A DNA stretch of 64,000 nt from Pseudomonas extremorientalis (GCF_001870465.1 NZ_MDGK01000031.1:248001-312000); one strand, 5' to 3'; counted from the stretch's first letter, positions 15,195-25,355 are shown. The notes: generated by a model from the sequence alone, not told the origin. A program made the numbers and translations.

Positions 15195-15280
15195 GCCGAG
15201 GTGGTGGAATTGGTAGACACGCAACCTTGAGGTGGTTGTGCCCATAGGGTGTAGGGGTTCGAGTCCCCTTCTCGGTACCA
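15195..15280 (+). tRNA. tRNA-Leu, anticodon GAG
   Basis: The 86-nt gene folds into a class II tRNA with a long variable arm. The anticodon stem is CAACC/GGTTG around TTGAGGT, putting GAG at 15229-15231. The T arm is GGGGTTCGAGTCCCC, and the 3' CCA is encoded (15278-15280). The first acceptor pair is a G:U. It decodes CUC and CUU leucine codons and lies just behind secG. Confidence 0.97.
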
Positions 15281-15290
15281 ATTATCAGGA

Positions 15291-15314
15291 GAGCCCGCTG
15301 TTGCGGGCTTTCTT
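15291..15314 (+). terminator. Hairpin terminator after tRNA-Leu
   Basis: AGCCCGC (15292-15298), loop TGTT and GCGGGCT (15303-15309), followed by TTTCTT. A short GC stem with a U-rich tail ends the secG/tRNA-Leu transcript. Confidence 0.75.
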
Positions 15315-15376
15315 GTAGGTGGAAGGTTACATTGACCCTGTAAGGGATCGGTCGTATACTTCCGCCCCAGCTTTGT

Positions 15377-15453
<77 letters not shown>

Positions 15454-15463
15454 GTTTTAGCGG

Positions 15464-15554
15464 AGCCCCTTTTAAGGGGCTTTTTGTTAGCTGGACACTT
15501 TCAACGCCGCTGTTCGACGGCGTTTCAAGGATGGGCGTTTCGCCCATTTTTTTA
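15464..15554 (+). terminator. Three tandem hairpins between tRNA-fMet and rimP
   Basis: Hairpin 1: AGCCCC (15464-15469) with GGGGCT (15476-15481), then TTTTT. Hairpin 2: AACGCCG (15503-15509) with CGGCGTT (15518-15524). Hairpin 3: ATGGGCG (15531-15537), loop TTT, CGCCCAT (15541-15547), then a seven-T run. The first and third are intrinsic terminators. They precede rimP by about 40 bases, so the rimP-nusA operon either starts here or is attenuated here. Confidence 0.85.
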
Positions 15555-15593
15555 TTTTGCACAGCATGCACATACATGCACGAGGGGGTTCAG

Positions 15594-16052
15594 GTGTCGA
15601 GCAAGCTAGAAGAGTTGCAGGCCTTGTTGGCCCCGGTGGTCGTGGCCCTAGGCTATGAATGCTGGGGTATTGAGTTTTCGGCTCAAGGTCGCCACTCAAT
15701 GTTGCGCGTTTATATCGATAAAGAGGGCGGCGTGCTGGTGGACGATTGTGCCATTGTCAGCCGGCAGATCAGCGGTGTGCTGGATGTTGAAGATCCGATC
15801 TCCGTTGAATACACCCTCGAAGTTTCCTCGCCAGGCATGGAACGCCCACTGTTCACTATTGATCAGTTTGCAAAATTTGCCGGTGAACAAGTGAAGATCA
15901 AGCTGCGATCTCCCTTTGAAGGGCGACGCAACTTTCAGGGCCTTCTGCGCGGTGTAGAAGAACAGGATGTCGTGGTGCAGGTAGAAGACCATGAATTCCT
16001 GTTGCCGATCGATATGATCGACAAGGCCAACATTATTCCCAGTTTTGACTGA
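15594..16052 (+). CDS. rimP: Ribosome maturation factor RimP
   Basis: RimP (152 residues) assists 30S assembly. The N-terminal part matches the family ([27 protein letters not shown]), the middle has [12 protein letters not shown], and the C-terminal SH3-like domain ends [19 protein letters not shown] at 15594 was chosen because GAGGGGG at 15582-15588 is well spaced. An ATG at 15576 would place that site inside the coding region. It opens the rimP-nusA-infB-rbfA-truB group. Confidence 0.96.
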   Translation: MSSKLEELQALLAPVVVALGYECWGIEFSAQGRHSMLRVYIDKEGGVLVDDCAIVSRQISGVLDVEDPISVEYTLEVSSPGMERPLFTIDQFAKFAGEQVKIKLRSPFEGRRNFQGLLRGVEEQDVVVQVEDHEFLLPIDMIDKANIIPSFD

Positions 16053-16099
16053 GACGCGGATCCCGCGGATCCAATGGCTTGCGAAAGGCGAGGCGTACG

Positions 16100-17581
16100 A
16101 TGAGCAAAGAAGTACTGCTGGTTGTTGAGTCGGTATCCAATGAAAAGGGCGTACCGGCAAACGTGATTTTTGAAGCGCTGGAGCTGGCCCTGGCCACTGC
16201 TACCAAGAAGCGTTTTGAAGACGAAGTTGATCTGCGTGTGGAAATCAACCGCCACACCGGTGCCTATGAGACTTTCCGTCGCTGGACGGTCGTCGAAGAA
16301 GCCGATCTTGATGATCCGGCCATCGAAACCTGGCCAAGCAAGGTTGCTGAAACGCATCCTGGTGCCAAGGTCGGTGATGTCGTCGAAGAAAAGATCGAAT
16401 CGATCGAATTCGGCCGTATCGCTGCACAGACCGCCAAACAGGTCATCGTGCAGAAGGTTCGCGAAGCCGAGCGCGCTCAAGTCGTTGACGCCTATCGCGA
16501 GCGCCTGGGTGAAATCATCTCCGGCACCGTGAAAAAGGTCACCCGCGATAACGTGATCGTCGACCTGGGCAACAACGCCGAAGCGTTGCTGGCTCGCGAA
16601 GACATCATTTCCCGCGAAACCTTCCGTGTCGGCGTGCGCCTGCGTGCGCTGCTCAAGGAAATCCGCACCGAGAACCGCGGCCCGCAGCTGATCCTGTCGC
16701 GTACCGCACCGGAAATGCTGATCGAGCTGTTCCGTATCGAAGTGCCGGAGATCGCCGAAGGCCTGATCGAAGTCATGGCTGCGTCCCGCGACCCGGGTTC
16801 GCGCGCCAAGATCGCGGTCCGCTCCAAGGACAAACGCATCGACCCGCAGGGCGCGTGCATTGGTATGCGCGGTTCGCGTGTTCAGGCAGTGTCGGGCGAG
16901 TTGGGTGGCGAGCGTGTGGACATCGTGCTGTGGGACGATAACCCGGCGCAGTTCGTCATCAACGCCATGTCGCCGGCTGAAGTGGCGGCAATTATCGTTG
17001 ACGAGGATGCCCATGCCATGGACATCGCCGTTGGCGCAGACAATCTGGCTCAGGCCATTGGTCGTGGTGGTCAGAACGTGCGTCTGGCCAGCCAACTGAC
17101 CGGTTGGACCCTGAACGTGATGACCGAATCGGACATCCAGGCTAAGCAGCAAGCTGAAACCGGTGACATCCTGCGCAACTTCATCGAAGAGCTCGAAGTC
17201 GATGAAGACCTGGCGCAGGTGCTGGTAGATGAAGGCTTCACCAGCCTGGAAGAGATTGCCTACGTACCGTTGGAAGAAATGCTCAACATCGACGGCTTTG
17301 ACGAAGACACCGTCAACGAGCTTCGCGCTCGGGCCAAGGATCGTTTGTTGACTAAAGCCATCGCTACTGAGGAAAAGCTGGCAGACGCCCATCCGGCCGA
17401 AGACCTGCTCTCGCTTGAGGGTATGGACAAGGATTTGGCGATGGAACTGGCGGTGCGCGGCGTAATTACCCGCGAAGACCTGGCCGAGCAGTCTATTGAC
17501 GATCTGCTCGACATCGACGGCATTGACGATGATCGTGCCGGCAAGTTGATCATGGCCGCCCGAGCCCATTGGTTCGAGTAA
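16100..17581 (+). CDS. nusA: Transcription termination/antitermination protein NusA
   Basis: NusA (493 residues) binds RNA polymerase and nascent RNA, modulating pausing, termination and rrn antitermination. Domains in order are an N-terminal polymerase-binding domain (1-125), an S1 domain (about 135-200, starting [21 protein letters not shown]), KH1 and KH2 (about 230-345, with the [14 protein letters not shown] and [14 protein letters not shown] loops), and two acidic repeats (about 360-490) typical of gammaproteobacterial NusA. The ATG at 16100 gives [16 protein letters not shown]. It lies between rimP (47 bases) and infB (27 bases). Confidence 0.98.
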   Translation: MSKEVLLVVESVSNEKGVPANVIFEALELALATATKKRFEDEVDLRVEINRHTGAYETFRRWTVVEEADLDDPAIETWPSKVAETHPGAKVGDVVEEKIESIEFGRIAAQTAKQVIVQKVREAERAQVVDAYRERLGEIISGTVKKVTRDNVIVDLGNNAEALLAREDIISRETFRVGVRLRALLKEIRTENRGPQLILSRTAPEMLIELFRIEVPEIAEGLIEVMAASRDPGSRAKIAVRSKDKRIDPQGACIGMRGSRVQAVSGELGGERVDIVLWDDNPAQFVINAMSPAEVAAIIVDEDAHAMDIAVGADNLAQAIGRGGQNVRLASQLTGWTLNVMTESDIQAKQQAETGDILRNFIEELEVDEDLAQVLVDEGFTSLEEIAYVPLEEMLNIDGFDEDTVNELRARAKDRLLTKAIATEEKLADAHPAEDLLSLEGMDKDLAMELAVRGVITREDLAEQSIDDLLDIDGIDDDRAGKLIMAARAHWFE

Positions 17582-17608
17582 CTAGGCGCGGCCTGAGGAG
17601 AGAAGTGC

Positions 17609-20134
17609 ATGACGCAAGTCACGGTGAAACAACTGGCCGATGAGGTCAAAACACCGGTAGAGCGCCTGTTGCAGCAGATGCGTGAGGCAGGTCTGCCGCA
17701 CACCGCCGCCGATGAAGGTGTGAGCGATAGTGAGAAGCAGTCTTTGCTGACTCACTTGAAGAGCAGCCACAAGGCGAAAGTGGAAGAACCGCGCAAGATT
17801 ACATTGCAGCGCAAAACCACCAGCACCCTGCGTGTTGCTGGTAGCAAGAGCATCAGCGTTGAAGTACGCAAGAAGAAAGTCTTCGTACAGCGCAGCCCGG
17901 AAGAAATCGAAGCCGAGCGCAAACGCGAACTGGAAGAACGTCGCGCAGTAGAAAATGCTGCTCGTCAGAAGGCTGAAGAAGAAGCCAAGCGTCGCGCCGA
18001 AGAAGAAGCGCGTCGCCAGCCTGCTGCTGCGCAACCTGCTGCCACTGAAGCGGTCGCCGCGCCTAGCGCGCCAGTTGAAGCTGTGCGTGAGGCCGCTCCG
18101 GTTGCCGCTGCACCAGCACCGGCTGCTGACGCCCGTAAACGCGACGAACCTCGTCGTCCGGACAAACCACGTGCCGACGATAACAATCGTCGCGGTGGTG
18201 GTGGCGATGGCGAGCGCAAAAACGCTCCGCATCGTGCTTCGGTCAAAGAGAAAGCGCCTGCTCCACGCGTTGCCCCACGTACTACCGACGAGGAAAGCGA
18301 TGGCTTCCGTCGTGGTGGTCGCGGCAAGGCCAAGCTGAAGAAACGCAACGCCCACGGTTTCCAGAGCCCAACCGGCCCTGTCGTGCGTGAAGTGAAGATC
18401 GGCGAGACCATCACTGTGGGCGACCTCGCCCAGCAGATGTCGGTCAAGGCTGCTGAAATCATCAAGTTCATGTTCAAGCTGGGCACACCGGCCACCATCA
18501 ACCAGGTACTGGATCAGGAAACTGCCCAACTGGTTGCTGAAGAGCTGGGCCACAAAGTGACCCTGGTCAGCGACACCGCCCTGGAAGATTCCCTGGCCGA
18601 GTCCCTGAAGTTTGAAGGTGAGGCGGTTTCCCGTGCACCGGTTGTGACCGTAATGGGCCACGTTGACCACGGTAAAACCTCCCTGCTCGACTATATCCGT
18701 CGTGCCAAGGTAGCCGCAGGCGAAGCCGGGGGTATCACCCAGCACATCGGCGCGTACCACGTTGAAACCGACCGTGGCATGGTGACGTTCCTCGATACCC
18801 CTGGTCACGCTGCGTTTACCGCAATGCGTGCCCGTGGTGCCAAGGCGACCGACATCGTGATCCTGGTGGTTGCAGCCGACGACGGCGTGATGCCACAAAC
18901 CATCGAAGCCGTTCAGCATGCCAAGGCAGCTGGCGTTCCGCTGGTAGTCGCTGTGAACAAAATCGACAAGCCGGGCGCCGATCTCGATCGCATCCGTAGC
19001 GAACTGTCGGTTCACGGTGTGACATCCGAAGAGTGGGGTGGCGACACTCCATTCGTACCGGTTTCCGCGAAGATGGGTACTGGTGTTGACGAACTGCTCG
19101 AAGCCGTTCTGCTGCAAGCCGAAGTTCTGGAACTGACTGCTACTCCATCGGCTCCTGGCCGTGGCGTTGTAGTTGAGTCCCGTCTGGACAAGGGCCGTGG
19201 CCCGGTTGCGACCGTTCTGGTTCAAGACGGTACCCTGCGCCAAGGCGACATGGTGCTGGTCGGTTCGAACTACGGCCGTGTACGTGCCATGCTCGACGAG
19301 AACGGCAAGCCAATCAAGGAAGCAGGTCCTGCTATCCCGGTCGAGATCCTCGGCCTGGACGGTACACCGGACGCTGGCGACGAGATGAGCGTGGTTGCCG
19401 ACGAGAAGAAAGCCCGTGAAGTGGCTCTGTTCCGTCAAGGCAAGTTCCGTGAAGTCAAGCTGGCCCGTGCTCACGCCGGCAAGCTGGAAAACATCTTCGA
19501 GAACATGGGCCAGGAAGAGAAGAAGACGCTTAACATCGTCCTCAAATCTGACGTACGTGGTTCCCTCGAAGCGTTGAACGGCGCTTTGAACGGCCTGGGT
19601 AACGACGAAGTGCAAGTGCGCGTTGTCGGTGGCGGTGTCGGTGGTATCACCGAATCCGACGCCAACCTGGCACTGGCTTCCAACGCTGTACTGTTCGGCT
19701 TCAACGTGCGTGCCGATGCCGGCGCTCGCAAGATCGTCGAGCAGGAAGGCCTGGACATGCGTTACTACAACGTCATCTACGACATCATCGAAGACGTCAA
19801 GAAAGCCCTCACCGGCATGCTTGGCAGCGACGTCCGGGAGAACATCCTGGGTATTGCCGAAGTACGTGACGTGTTCCGCTCGCCGAAATTCGGCGCGATC
19901 GCCGGCTGCATGGTGGTTGAAGGCACTGTGTACCGTAACCGTCCTATCCGTGTACTGCGTGAAGACATCGTTATCTTCGAAGGCGAGCTGGAATCCCTGC
20001 GCCGCTTCAAGGATGACGCTTCCGAAGTACGTGCCGGCATGGAATGCGGTATCGGCGTCAAGAGCTACAACGACGTCAAGGCTGGCGACAAGATCGAAGT
20101 CTACGAGAAGGTTCAGGTTGCTCGCAGCCTCTAA
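17609..20134 (+). CDS. infB: Translation initiation factor IF-2
   Basis: IF-2 (841 residues) is the GTPase that brings initiator tRNA to the 30S subunit and promotes subunit joining. An N-terminal IF2-N fold (about 1-50) is followed by a long charged Glu/Ala/Arg/Pro-rich linker (about 95-250) and a second IF2-N-like domain. The G domain has GHVDHGKT at 350-357, DTPGHAAF and NKIDKPGA. Domain II, domain III and the C-terminal initiator-tRNA-binding domain follow, ending [23 protein letters not shown]. No internal start is obvious, although E. coli makes shorter forms. Confidence 0.98.
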   Translation: MTQVTVKQLADEVKTPVERLLQQMREAGLPHTAADEGVSDSEKQSLLTHLKSSHKAKVEEPRKITLQRKTTSTLRVAGSKSISVEVRKKKVFVQRSPEEIEAERKRELEERRAVENAARQKAEEEAKRRAEEEARRQPAAAQPAATEAVAAPSAPVEAVREAAPVAAAPAPAADARKRDEPRRPDKPRADDNNRRGGGGDGERKNAPHRASVKEKAPAPRVAPRTTDEESDGFRRGGRGKAKLKKRNAHGFQSPTGPVVREVKIGETITVGDLAQQMSVKAAEIIKFMFKLGTPATINQVLDQETAQLVAEELGHKVTLVSDTALEDSLAESLKFEGEAVSRAPVVTVMGHVDHGKTSLLDYIRRAKVAAGEAGGITQHIGAYHVETDRGMVTFLDTPGHAAFTAMRARGAKATDIVILVVAADDGVMPQTIEAVQHAKAAGVPLVVAVNKIDKPGADLDRIRSELSVHGVTSEEWGGDTPFVPVSAKMGTGVDELLEAVLLQAEVLELTATPSAPGRGVVVESRLDKGRGPVATVLVQDGTLRQGDMVLVGSNYGRVRAMLDENGKPIKEAGPAIPVEILGLDGTPDAGDEMSVVADEKKAREVALFRQGKFREVKLARAHAGKLENIFENMGQEEKKTLNIVLKSDVRGSLEALNGALNGLGNDEVQVRVVGGGVGGITESDANLALASNAVLFGFNVRADAGARKIVEQEGLDMRYYNVIYDIIEDVKKALTGMLGSDVRENILGIAEVRDVFRSPKFGAIAGCMVVEGTVYRNRPIRVLREDIVIFEGELESLRRFKDDASEVRAGMECGIGVKSYNDVKAGDKIEVYEKVQVARSL

Positions 20135-20205
20135 CTCGCGCACTTCAGGAGCCACGCAACGCGTGGGCATGCAATTGCCCCGCGCAGCGTACGGACTCTA
20201 AACGC

Positions 20206-20239
20206 AACGCCCGGTCTGGCTTTTGTCAGGCCGGGCGTT
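20206..20239 (+). terminator. Hairpin between infB and rbfA
   Basis: AACGCCCGG (20206-20214) pairs with CCGGGCGTT (20231-20239), extended by CTG/CAG across a T-G mismatch. Only TTT follows, so it is probably a partial terminator or processing site within the operon, lowering rbfA-truB expression relative to infB. Confidence 0.65.
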
Positions 20240-20293
20240 TGCCGCTTTCAGACCCCACGGGTTTCACCGTGTGGCAGTAACAGGTAACAAGAC

Positions 20294-20689
20294 ATGGCAA
20301 AAGAATACAGCCGTACCCAGCGTATCGGCGATCAGATGCAGCGCGAGCTGGCCCAATTGATCCGTCGCGAAGTCAAAGACCCACGCGTTGGCCTGGTCAC
20401 CATCACCGCCGTTGAAGTGAGCCGTGACGTGGGTCACGCCAAGATCTTCATCACCGTGATGGGGCAGGACAACAGCGAAGAAATCGCGCAAAGCATCAAG
20501 GTGCTCAACTCGGCTGCAGGCTTCCTGCGCATGCAGTTGGCCCGTGAAATGAAGCTGCGCAGTGTTCCTCAGCTGCACTTTCACTACGATGAGAGCGTCG
20601 TGCGGGGTGCACATCTGTCGGCCCTGATCGAGCGCGCCGTGGCTGAAGACAGCCAGCACCCGTCCACACCTGAAGACGCCAAGGAGTAA
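20294..20689 (+). CDS. rbfA: 30S ribosome-binding factor A
   Basis: RbfA (131 residues) is a single KH-fold cold-adaptation factor needed for late 30S maturation and 16S 5'-end processing. Family motifs seen are [38 protein letters not shown] and the C-terminal [20 protein letters not shown]. It ends three bases before truB. Genes on both sides (infB, truB) serve translation. Confidence 0.97.
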   Translation: MAKEYSRTQRIGDQMQRELAQLIRREVKDPRVGLVTITAVEVSRDVGHAKIFITVMGQDNSEEIAQSIKVLNSAAGFLRMQLAREMKLRSVPQLHFHYDESVVRGAHLSALIERAVAEDSQHPSTPEDAKE

Positions 20690-20692
20690 GCG

Positions 20693-21610
20693 GTGGCTCA
20701 GGTCAAACGTATCCGTCGCAACGTCAGCGGCATCATTCTGCTCGACAAGCCCATTGGCTTTACCTCCAATGCCGCGTTGCAGAAGGTCCGCTGGCTGCTC
20801 AACGCCGAAAAGGCCGGGCACACCGGCAGCCTCGATCCACTGGCCACCGGCGTGTTGCCGTTGTGCTTTGGCGAGGCCACCAAGTTCTCCCAATACCTGC
20901 TCGACTCCGACAAGGGTTATGAAACCCTGATGCAACTGGGCAAGACCACCACCACGGCCGACGCCGAAGGTGATGTTTTGCAGGTTCGCGACGTGACCGT
21001 TGGTCGTGCTGATATTGAAGCTGCTTTACCCGCTTTTCGTGGGGAAATCAGTCAGATACCGCCGATGTACTCGGCGCTCAAGCGTGATGGCCAGCCTCTT
21101 TACAAGCTGGCACGTGCGGGCGAAGTAGTGGAGCGCGAACCGCGTTCTGTTACTATTGCGCGCTTGGAATTGCTCGCCTGTGAAGGCGACACCGCCCGGT
21201 TGGCCGTGGACTGCAGCAAAGGCACCTATATCCGTACCCTGGTGGAAGATATTGGTGAAAAGCTCGGTTGCGGCGCGTACGTTGCAGAACTGCGGCGCAC
21301 CCAGGCCGGTCCTTTCAGTCTGGCCCAGACGGTCACGCTGGAAGAGTTGGAAGCGGTACACGCCGAAGGCGGCAATGAAGCAGTTGATCGCTTCCTGATG
21401 CCATCGGACAGCGGTTTGCTCGATTGGCCATTGCTGCACTTTTCGGAGCACAGCGCGTTCTACTGGCTCAACGGCCAGCCGGTACGTGCCCCGGATGCCC
21501 CGAAGTTCGGCATGGTGCGGGTACAGGATCATAACGGTCGCTTTATCGGTATCGGTGAAGTGAGCGAAGACGGGCGCATCGCGCCGCGTCGACTGATTCG
21601 GTCAGAATGA
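20693..21610 (+). CDS. truB: tRNA pseudouridine(55) synthase TruB
   Basis: TruB (305 residues) makes pseudouridine 55 in the T loop of tRNAs and also acts as a tRNA chaperone. The catalytic Asp48 is in [12 protein letters not shown], the upstream motif is [14 protein letters not shown], and the RNA-binding [10 protein letters not shown] and C-terminal PUA-like region are present. The start is GTG at 20693 with AAGGAG at 20681-20686 inside the rbfA end, which indicates coupled translation. Confidence 0.97.
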   Translation: MAQVKRIRRNVSGIILLDKPIGFTSNAALQKVRWLLNAEKAGHTGSLDPLATGVLPLCFGEATKFSQYLLDSDKGYETLMQLGKTTTTADAEGDVLQVRDVTVGRADIEAALPAFRGEISQIPPMYSALKRDGQPLYKLARAGEVVEREPRSVTIARLELLACEGDTARLAVDCSKGTYIRTLVEDIGEKLGCGAYVAELRRTQAGPFSLAQTVTLEELEAVHAEGGNEAVDRFLMPSDSGLLDWPLLHFSEHSAFYWLNGQPVRAPDAPKFGMVRVQDHNGRFIGIGEVSEDGRIAPRRLIRSE

Positions 21611-21629
21611 CCGAACGAGTGTGGCTGTT

Positions 21630-21706
21630 AACAGGCACGGTCAACACTCATTTTTAGATACAGGGATTTGTCCCTGGCCTGTTGAAACTGCCCTTTGGGT
21701 GGTTTC
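21630..21706 (+). promoter_or_regulatory. Structured rpsO leader (candidate S15 autoregulatory element)
   Basis: AACAGGC (21630-21636) pairs with GCCTGTT (21677-21683), and CAGGGA/TCCCTG (21661-21666/21671-21676) stacks inside it. A second hairpin, GAAAC..CCC TTT GGG..GTTTC (21684-21706), ends just before the rpsO ribosome-binding site. S15 represses its own mRNA through leader structures in several bacteria; that this is such an element is inference from position and structure. Confidence 0.55.
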
Positions 21707-21725
21707 CTGAAAAAAGGATTGCCTC

Positions 21726-21995
21726 ATGGCTCTCGACGTTCAAGAAAAAGCACAAATCGTTGCTGACTATCAGCAAGCTGTTGGTGACACTGGTTCGCCA
21801 GAAGTGCAAGTTGCACTGCTGACCCACAACATCAACAAGCTGCAAGGTCACTTCAAGGCCAACGGTAAAGACCACCACTCGCGTCGTGGTCTGATCCGCA
21901 TGGTAAACCAGCGCCGTAAGCTGCTGGACTACCTGAAAGGCAAGGATCTGGGTCGTTATCAGACTCTGATCGGTCGCCTGGGTCTGCGTCGCTAA
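21726..21995 (+). CDS. rpsO: 30S ribosomal protein S15
   Basis: S15 (89 residues) is a primary 16S rRNA-binding protein of the central domain. The sequence matches the family throughout: [20 protein letters not shown], the [22 protein letters not shown] rRNA-binding helix region and the end [20 protein letters not shown] lies about eight bases before the ATG. It is followed by pnp, the universal rpsO-pnp pairing, with a long stem-loop between them. Confidence 0.99.
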   Translation: MALDVQEKAQIVADYQQAVGDTGSPEVQVALLTHNINKLQGHFKANGKDHHSRRGLIRMVNQRRKLLDYLKGKDLGRYQTLIGRLGLRR

Positions 21996-22010
21996 TAAGC
22001 GATTGCGCTA

Positions 22011-22073
22011 GAGGTTGGTTGTCTGCCGTGTGCCAGTGGGATTCCCGCTGGCCCATGGCAGGCTCCCAGCCTC
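22011..22073 (+). promoter_or_regulatory. rpsO-pnp stem-loop (candidate RNase III processing and PNPase autoregulation site)
   Basis: A long imperfect stem builds up from outside in: GAGG/CCTC (22011-22014/22070-22073), TGG/CCA, CTGCC/GGCAG (22023-22027/22057-22061) and GCCAGTGGG/CCCGCTGGC (22032-22040/22044-22052, loop ATT). In E. coli the equivalent pnp leader stem is cut by RNase III and then degraded by PNPase itself. The structure here is directly visible; the same mechanism is inferred. Confidence 0.65.
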
Positions 22074-22189
22074 AAGTTTTATCTGGACACACGTTTTACC
22101 CTGGACGAGCGTCGGGCCGATTCCCGGCATTGCCCAAGAATTTCGCAAGAAGACAAGTTCCCCAAGAGCCACAAAGAAGGTAGGACACC

Positions 22190-24295
22190 GTGAACCCGGT
22201 TATCAAAAAATTCCAGTTCGGTCAGTCGACCGTTACCCTCGAGACAGGCCGTATCGCCCGTCAAGCCTCCGGCGCAGTGCTGGTTACCGTTGATGACGAC
22301 GTTACCGTACTGGTGACCGTTGTTGGCGCCAAGACCGCTGACCCGAGCAAAGGCTTCTTCCCTCTGTCCGTTCACTACCAGGAAAAGACTTACGCCGCCG
22401 GTAAGATCCCTGGCGGTTTCTTCAAGCGCGAAGGCCGTCCTTCCGAGAAAGAAACCCTGACTTCCCGACTGATCGACCGTCCGATCCGTCCGCTGTTCCC
22501 AGAAGGCTTCATGAACGAAGTGCAGGTTGTCTGCACCGTCGTTTCCACCAGCAAGAAGACCGATCCGGACATCGCGGCGATGATCGGTACCTCGGCGGCC
22601 CTGGCCATCTCCGGTATTCCTTTCGACGGCCCGATCGGCGCAGCCCGCGTTGCGTTCCACGAAAGCACCGGCTACCTGCTGAACCCGACTTACGAGCAAC
22701 TGAAAGCATCGAGCCTGGACATGGTCGTTGCCGGTACCTCGGAAGCCGTGCTGATGGTTGAATCGGAAGCCAAAGAGCTGACCGAAGACCAGATGCTGGG
22801 CGCTGTACTGTTCGCTCACGATGAGTTCCAGGCTGTCATCAAGGCCGTCAACGAACTGGCCGCCGAAGCGGCCAAGCCAACCTGGACCTGGGCTGCTGCC
22901 CCGGAAGCCACCGAATTGCTGGGCGCTATCCGCTCCGAGTTCGGCGCTGCCATCTCCGACGCCTACACCATCACCGTCAAGGCCGACCGTTACGCTCGCT
23001 TGGGCGAGCTGAAGGACCAGGTTGTGGCCAAGCTGTCCGGTGAAGAAGGCCAGCCTTCCGCCAGCGACGTCAAAGCCGCTTTCGGTGAGATCGAATACCG
23101 CACCGTCCGCGAAAACATCGTTAACGGCAAGCCACGTATCGACGGTCGCGACACCCGCACCGTGCGCCCGCTGAACATCGAAGTCGGCGTTCTGCCGAAG
23201 ACTCACGGTTCGGCCCTGTTCACCCGTGGTGAAACCCAGGCGCTGGTCGTTGCGACCCTGGGTACCGCCCGTGACGCACAGTTGCTGGACACCCTGGAAG
23301 GCGAGAAAAAAGACCCGTTCATGCTGCACTACAACTTCCCTCCGTTCTCGGTGGGCGAGTGCGGTCGCATGGGGGGGGCTGGTCGTCGCGAAATCGGTCA
23401 CGGCCGTCTGGCCCGCCGTTCGGTCCAGGCCATGCTGCCTGCCGCTGACGTGTTCCCGTACACCATCCGTGTCGTGTCGGAAATCACCGAGTCCAACGGT
23501 TCCAGCTCCATGGCTTCCGTTTGCGGTGCTTCCCTGGCACTGATGGACGCCGGTGTGCCGATGAAGGCGCCGGTTGCCGGTATCGCCATGGGCCTGGTTA
23601 AAGAAGGCGAGAAGTTCGCCGTCCTGACCGACATCCTGGGCGACGAAGACCACCTGGGCGACATGGACTTCAAGGTAGCCGGTACCGCCAAAGGTGTGAC
23701 CGCGCTGCAGATGGACATCAAGATCAAGGGCATCACCGAAGAGATCATGGAAATCGCCCTGGGCCAAGCCCTGGAAGCGCGCCTGAACATCCTCGGCCAG
23801 ATGAACCAGATCATTGGTCAGTCCCGCACCGAGCTGTCGGAAAATGCTCCGACCATGATCGCGATGAAAATCGACACCGACAAAATCCGTGATGTTATCG
23901 GTAAAGGCGGCGCGACCATTCGTGCGATCTGCGAAGAAACCAAGGCTTCGATCGATATCGAAGACGACGGCTCGATCAAGATCTTCGGCGAAACCAAGGA
24001 AGCGGCTGAAGCAGCACGTCAGCGCGTCCTGGGCATCACTGCCGAGGCCGAGATCGGCAAGATCTACGTCGGTAAGGTTGAGCGCATCGTCGACTTCGGC
24101 GCATTCGTCAACATCCTGCCTGGCAAGGACGGTCTGGTGCACATCTCCATGCTGAGCGACGCTCGCGTTGAGAAAGTCACCGACATTCTGAAGGAAGGCC
24201 AGGAAGTGGAAGTGCTGGTACTGGACGTGGACAACCGCGGCCGTATCAAGCTGTCCATCAAGGACGTAGCAGCAGCCAAGGCTTCGGGCGTTTAA
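22190..24295 (+). CDS. pnp: Polynucleotide phosphorylase
   Basis: PNPase (701 residues) is a trimeric phosphorolytic 3'-5' exoribonuclease and part of the RNA degradosome. Two RNase PH-like domains (about 1-210 and 310-545) are joined by an all-helical linker. KH (about 555-610, [23 protein letters not shown]) and S1 (about 620-690, [23 protein letters not shown]) domains follow. The start is GTG at 22190 with AAGGTAGG upstream. A strong terminator follows the stop. Confidence 0.98.
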   Translation: MNPVIKKFQFGQSTVTLETGRIARQASGAVLVTVDDDVTVLVTVVGAKTADPSKGFFPLSVHYQEKTYAAGKIPGGFFKREGRPSEKETLTSRLIDRPIRPLFPEGFMNEVQVVCTVVSTSKKTDPDIAAMIGTSAALAISGIPFDGPIGAARVAFHESTGYLLNPTYEQLKASSLDMVVAGTSEAVLMVESEAKELTEDQMLGAVLFAHDEFQAVIKAVNELAAEAAKPTWTWAAAPEATELLGAIRSEFGAAISDAYTITVKADRYARLGELKDQVVAKLSGEEGQPSASDVKAAFGEIEYRTVRENIVNGKPRIDGRDTRTVRPLNIEVGVLPKTHGSALFTRGETQALVVATLGTARDAQLLDTLEGEKKDPFMLHYNFPPFSVGECGRMGGAGRREIGHGRLARRSVQAMLPAADVFPYTIRVVSEITESNGSSSMASVCGASLALMDAGVPMKAPVAGIAMGLVKEGEKFAVLTDILGDEDHLGDMDFKVAGTAKGVTALQMDIKIKGITEEIMEIALGQALEARLNILGQMNQIIGQSRTELSENAPTMIAMKIDTDKIRDVIGKGGATIRAICEETKASIDIEDDGSIKIFGETKEAAEAARQRVLGITAEAEIGKIYVGKVERIVDFGAFVNILPGKDGLVHISMLSDARVEKVTDILKEGQEVEVLVLDVDNRGRIKLSIKDVAAAKASGV

Positions 24296-24317
24296 TCACC
24301 CCCCAGGCTTCACGCTG

Positions 24318-24348
24318 AAAAAAAGGACTCTTCGGAGTCCTTTTTTTT
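24318..24348 (+). terminator. Strong bidirectional terminator after pnp
   Basis: Seven A plus GGACTC (24318-24330), loop TTCG, GAGTCC plus eight T (24335-24348). A perfect stem with a UUCG tetraloop and a long T-run. Confidence 0.97.
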
Positions 24349-24399
24349 GGGATGCAGGAAAGTACCTAAAAATCAGACGCTTAAATGAGAGCAAAAGCC

Positions 24400-24439
24400 G
24401 CAACTTGCATGCAGGCACGGGCGGCATCATGCAAGTTGC
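24400..24439 (+). promoter_or_regulatory. 12-bp inverted repeat, candidate enhancer site of a sigma-54 promoter
   Basis: GCAACTTGCATG (24400-24411) and CATGCAAGTTGC (24428-24439) are a perfect inverted repeat with a 16-base spacer, 69 bases upstream of the -24 element below. The position and dyad symmetry fit a binding site for a sigma-54 activator (enhancer-binding protein); the AT-rich stretch between them could be bent. I cannot name the activator. Confidence 0.6.
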
Positions 24440-24505
24440 ACGAATCCGAAATTTTCTATTTTTTATAAGTTGTTGTTTATAAAGGATTTTATTGGTGATT
24501 CGGAC

Positions 24506-24522
24506 TTGGCACACTGCCTGCA
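24506..24522 (+). promoter_or_regulatory. Sigma-54 (RpoN) promoter of the BON-domain gene
   Basis: TTGGCACACTGCCTGCA has the invariant GG (24508-24509) and GC (24520-24521) exactly ten bases apart, and matches the -24/-12 consensus at nearly all informative positions. It predicts a transcript start near 24533 and a 60-base leader before the ATG at 24593. Confidence 0.82.
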
Positions 24523-24592
24523 ATAACCCTGTTAACGCTGCAGCATCAAGGTTCACACACTGCAGACTTTCAATAAAACAGGAGTTACTCGT

Positions 24593-25213
24593 ATGAAGAA
24601 GTTCGCTCTCGCTACTGCTACCGCTCTGACCCTGGCCATGGGTGCTAACGTTGCCTTTGCCCAGACTTCCCAAGCGCCAATGACCCTTGCAGCGGGTGAA
24701 GCCACCAAGGCGAAAGAAGCTACTTCCGACACTTGGATCACTACCAAAGTCAAAGCTGACCTGCTGACCGAAAAAGGTATTCCAGGTTCCGACATCAAGG
24801 TTGAAACCAATAAAGGCGTGGTTTCCCTTTCTTCTGACGTCGCTATCTCGGACTCGCAAAAAGCGACTGCCGTAGCCATCACCAAAAAAATCAAAGGTGT
24901 AACCGCTGTTTCGGCTGACGGCCTGCTGGCTGGCGGCGCGACCAAGGCGGACAACATCGACAAAACCAAAAGCGCAGCAGCAGGCGCTAAAGAGTCCACC
25001 TCCGATACCTGGATCACCACCAAAGTAAAAGCTGACCTGGTAACCGAGAAAGGCATTCCTGGTACCGACATCAAAGTCGAAACCAATAAAGGTGTAGTGT
25101 CCCTGTCTTCGACCACCCCGGTCACTGAAGCTCAGAAAACTACCGCGGTGAACATCACCAAGAAAATCAAAGGCGTTAAAGCTGTATCGGCCGACGGCCT
25201 GAAAGCAGAGTAA
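24593..25213 (+). CDS. Periplasmic protein with two BON domains
   Basis: The 206-residue product has a Sec signal peptide (about 1-23, cut near AFA-QT). Two BON domains of about 70 residues follow, starting at about 42 and 138. Both contain SDTWITTKVKADL, TEKGIP, DIKVETNKGVVSLSS and KKIKGV.AVSADGL almost identically, so the second looks like an internal duplication. BON proteins (OsmY, DolP) bind phospholipids or act as envelope-stress chaperones. GGAG lies at about 24580. It is monocistronic between two terminators, with a sigma-54 promoter upstream. The exact role is unknown; it is equivalent in position to what I recall as PA4739. Confidence 0.9.
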   Translation: MKKFALATATALTLAMGANVAFAQTSQAPMTLAAGEATKAKEATSDTWITTKVKADLLTEKGIPGSDIKVETNKGVVSLSSDVAISDSQKATAVAITKKIKGVTAVSADGLLAGGATKADNIDKTKSAAAGAKESTSDTWITTKVKADLVTEKGIPGTDIKVETNKGVVSLSSTTPVTEAQKTTAVNITKKIKGVKAVSADGLKAE

Positions 25214-25319
25214 CCCTTGGAGCTTCGTCTGAACGAGACGGCGGCGGCTTAGGGTGAGTTAGATATCCACCCGATGCACCTCTGGAGTTCATGCGACCGA
25301 CCACACGGATGTGGTCATT

Positions 25320-25355
25320 ACAGGCCCCGGCACTTGTGTCGGGGCCTGTTCTATT
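25320..25355 (+). terminator. Terminator shared by the convergent BON and DUF748 genes
   Basis: ACAGGCCCCG (25320-25329) pairs with CGGGGCCTGT (25340-25349), then TCTATTGT. It lies between converging genes and can serve the + strand; the minus-strand tail is weaker. Confidence 0.85.

Noticed and set aside
17582-20170. 862-codon minus-strand frame opposite infB
   Set aside because: Shadow of infB, low-complexity composition and no start signal.
22079-24142. 687-codon minus-strand frame opposite pnp
   Set aside because: Shadow frame of pnp; no motif or start signal.
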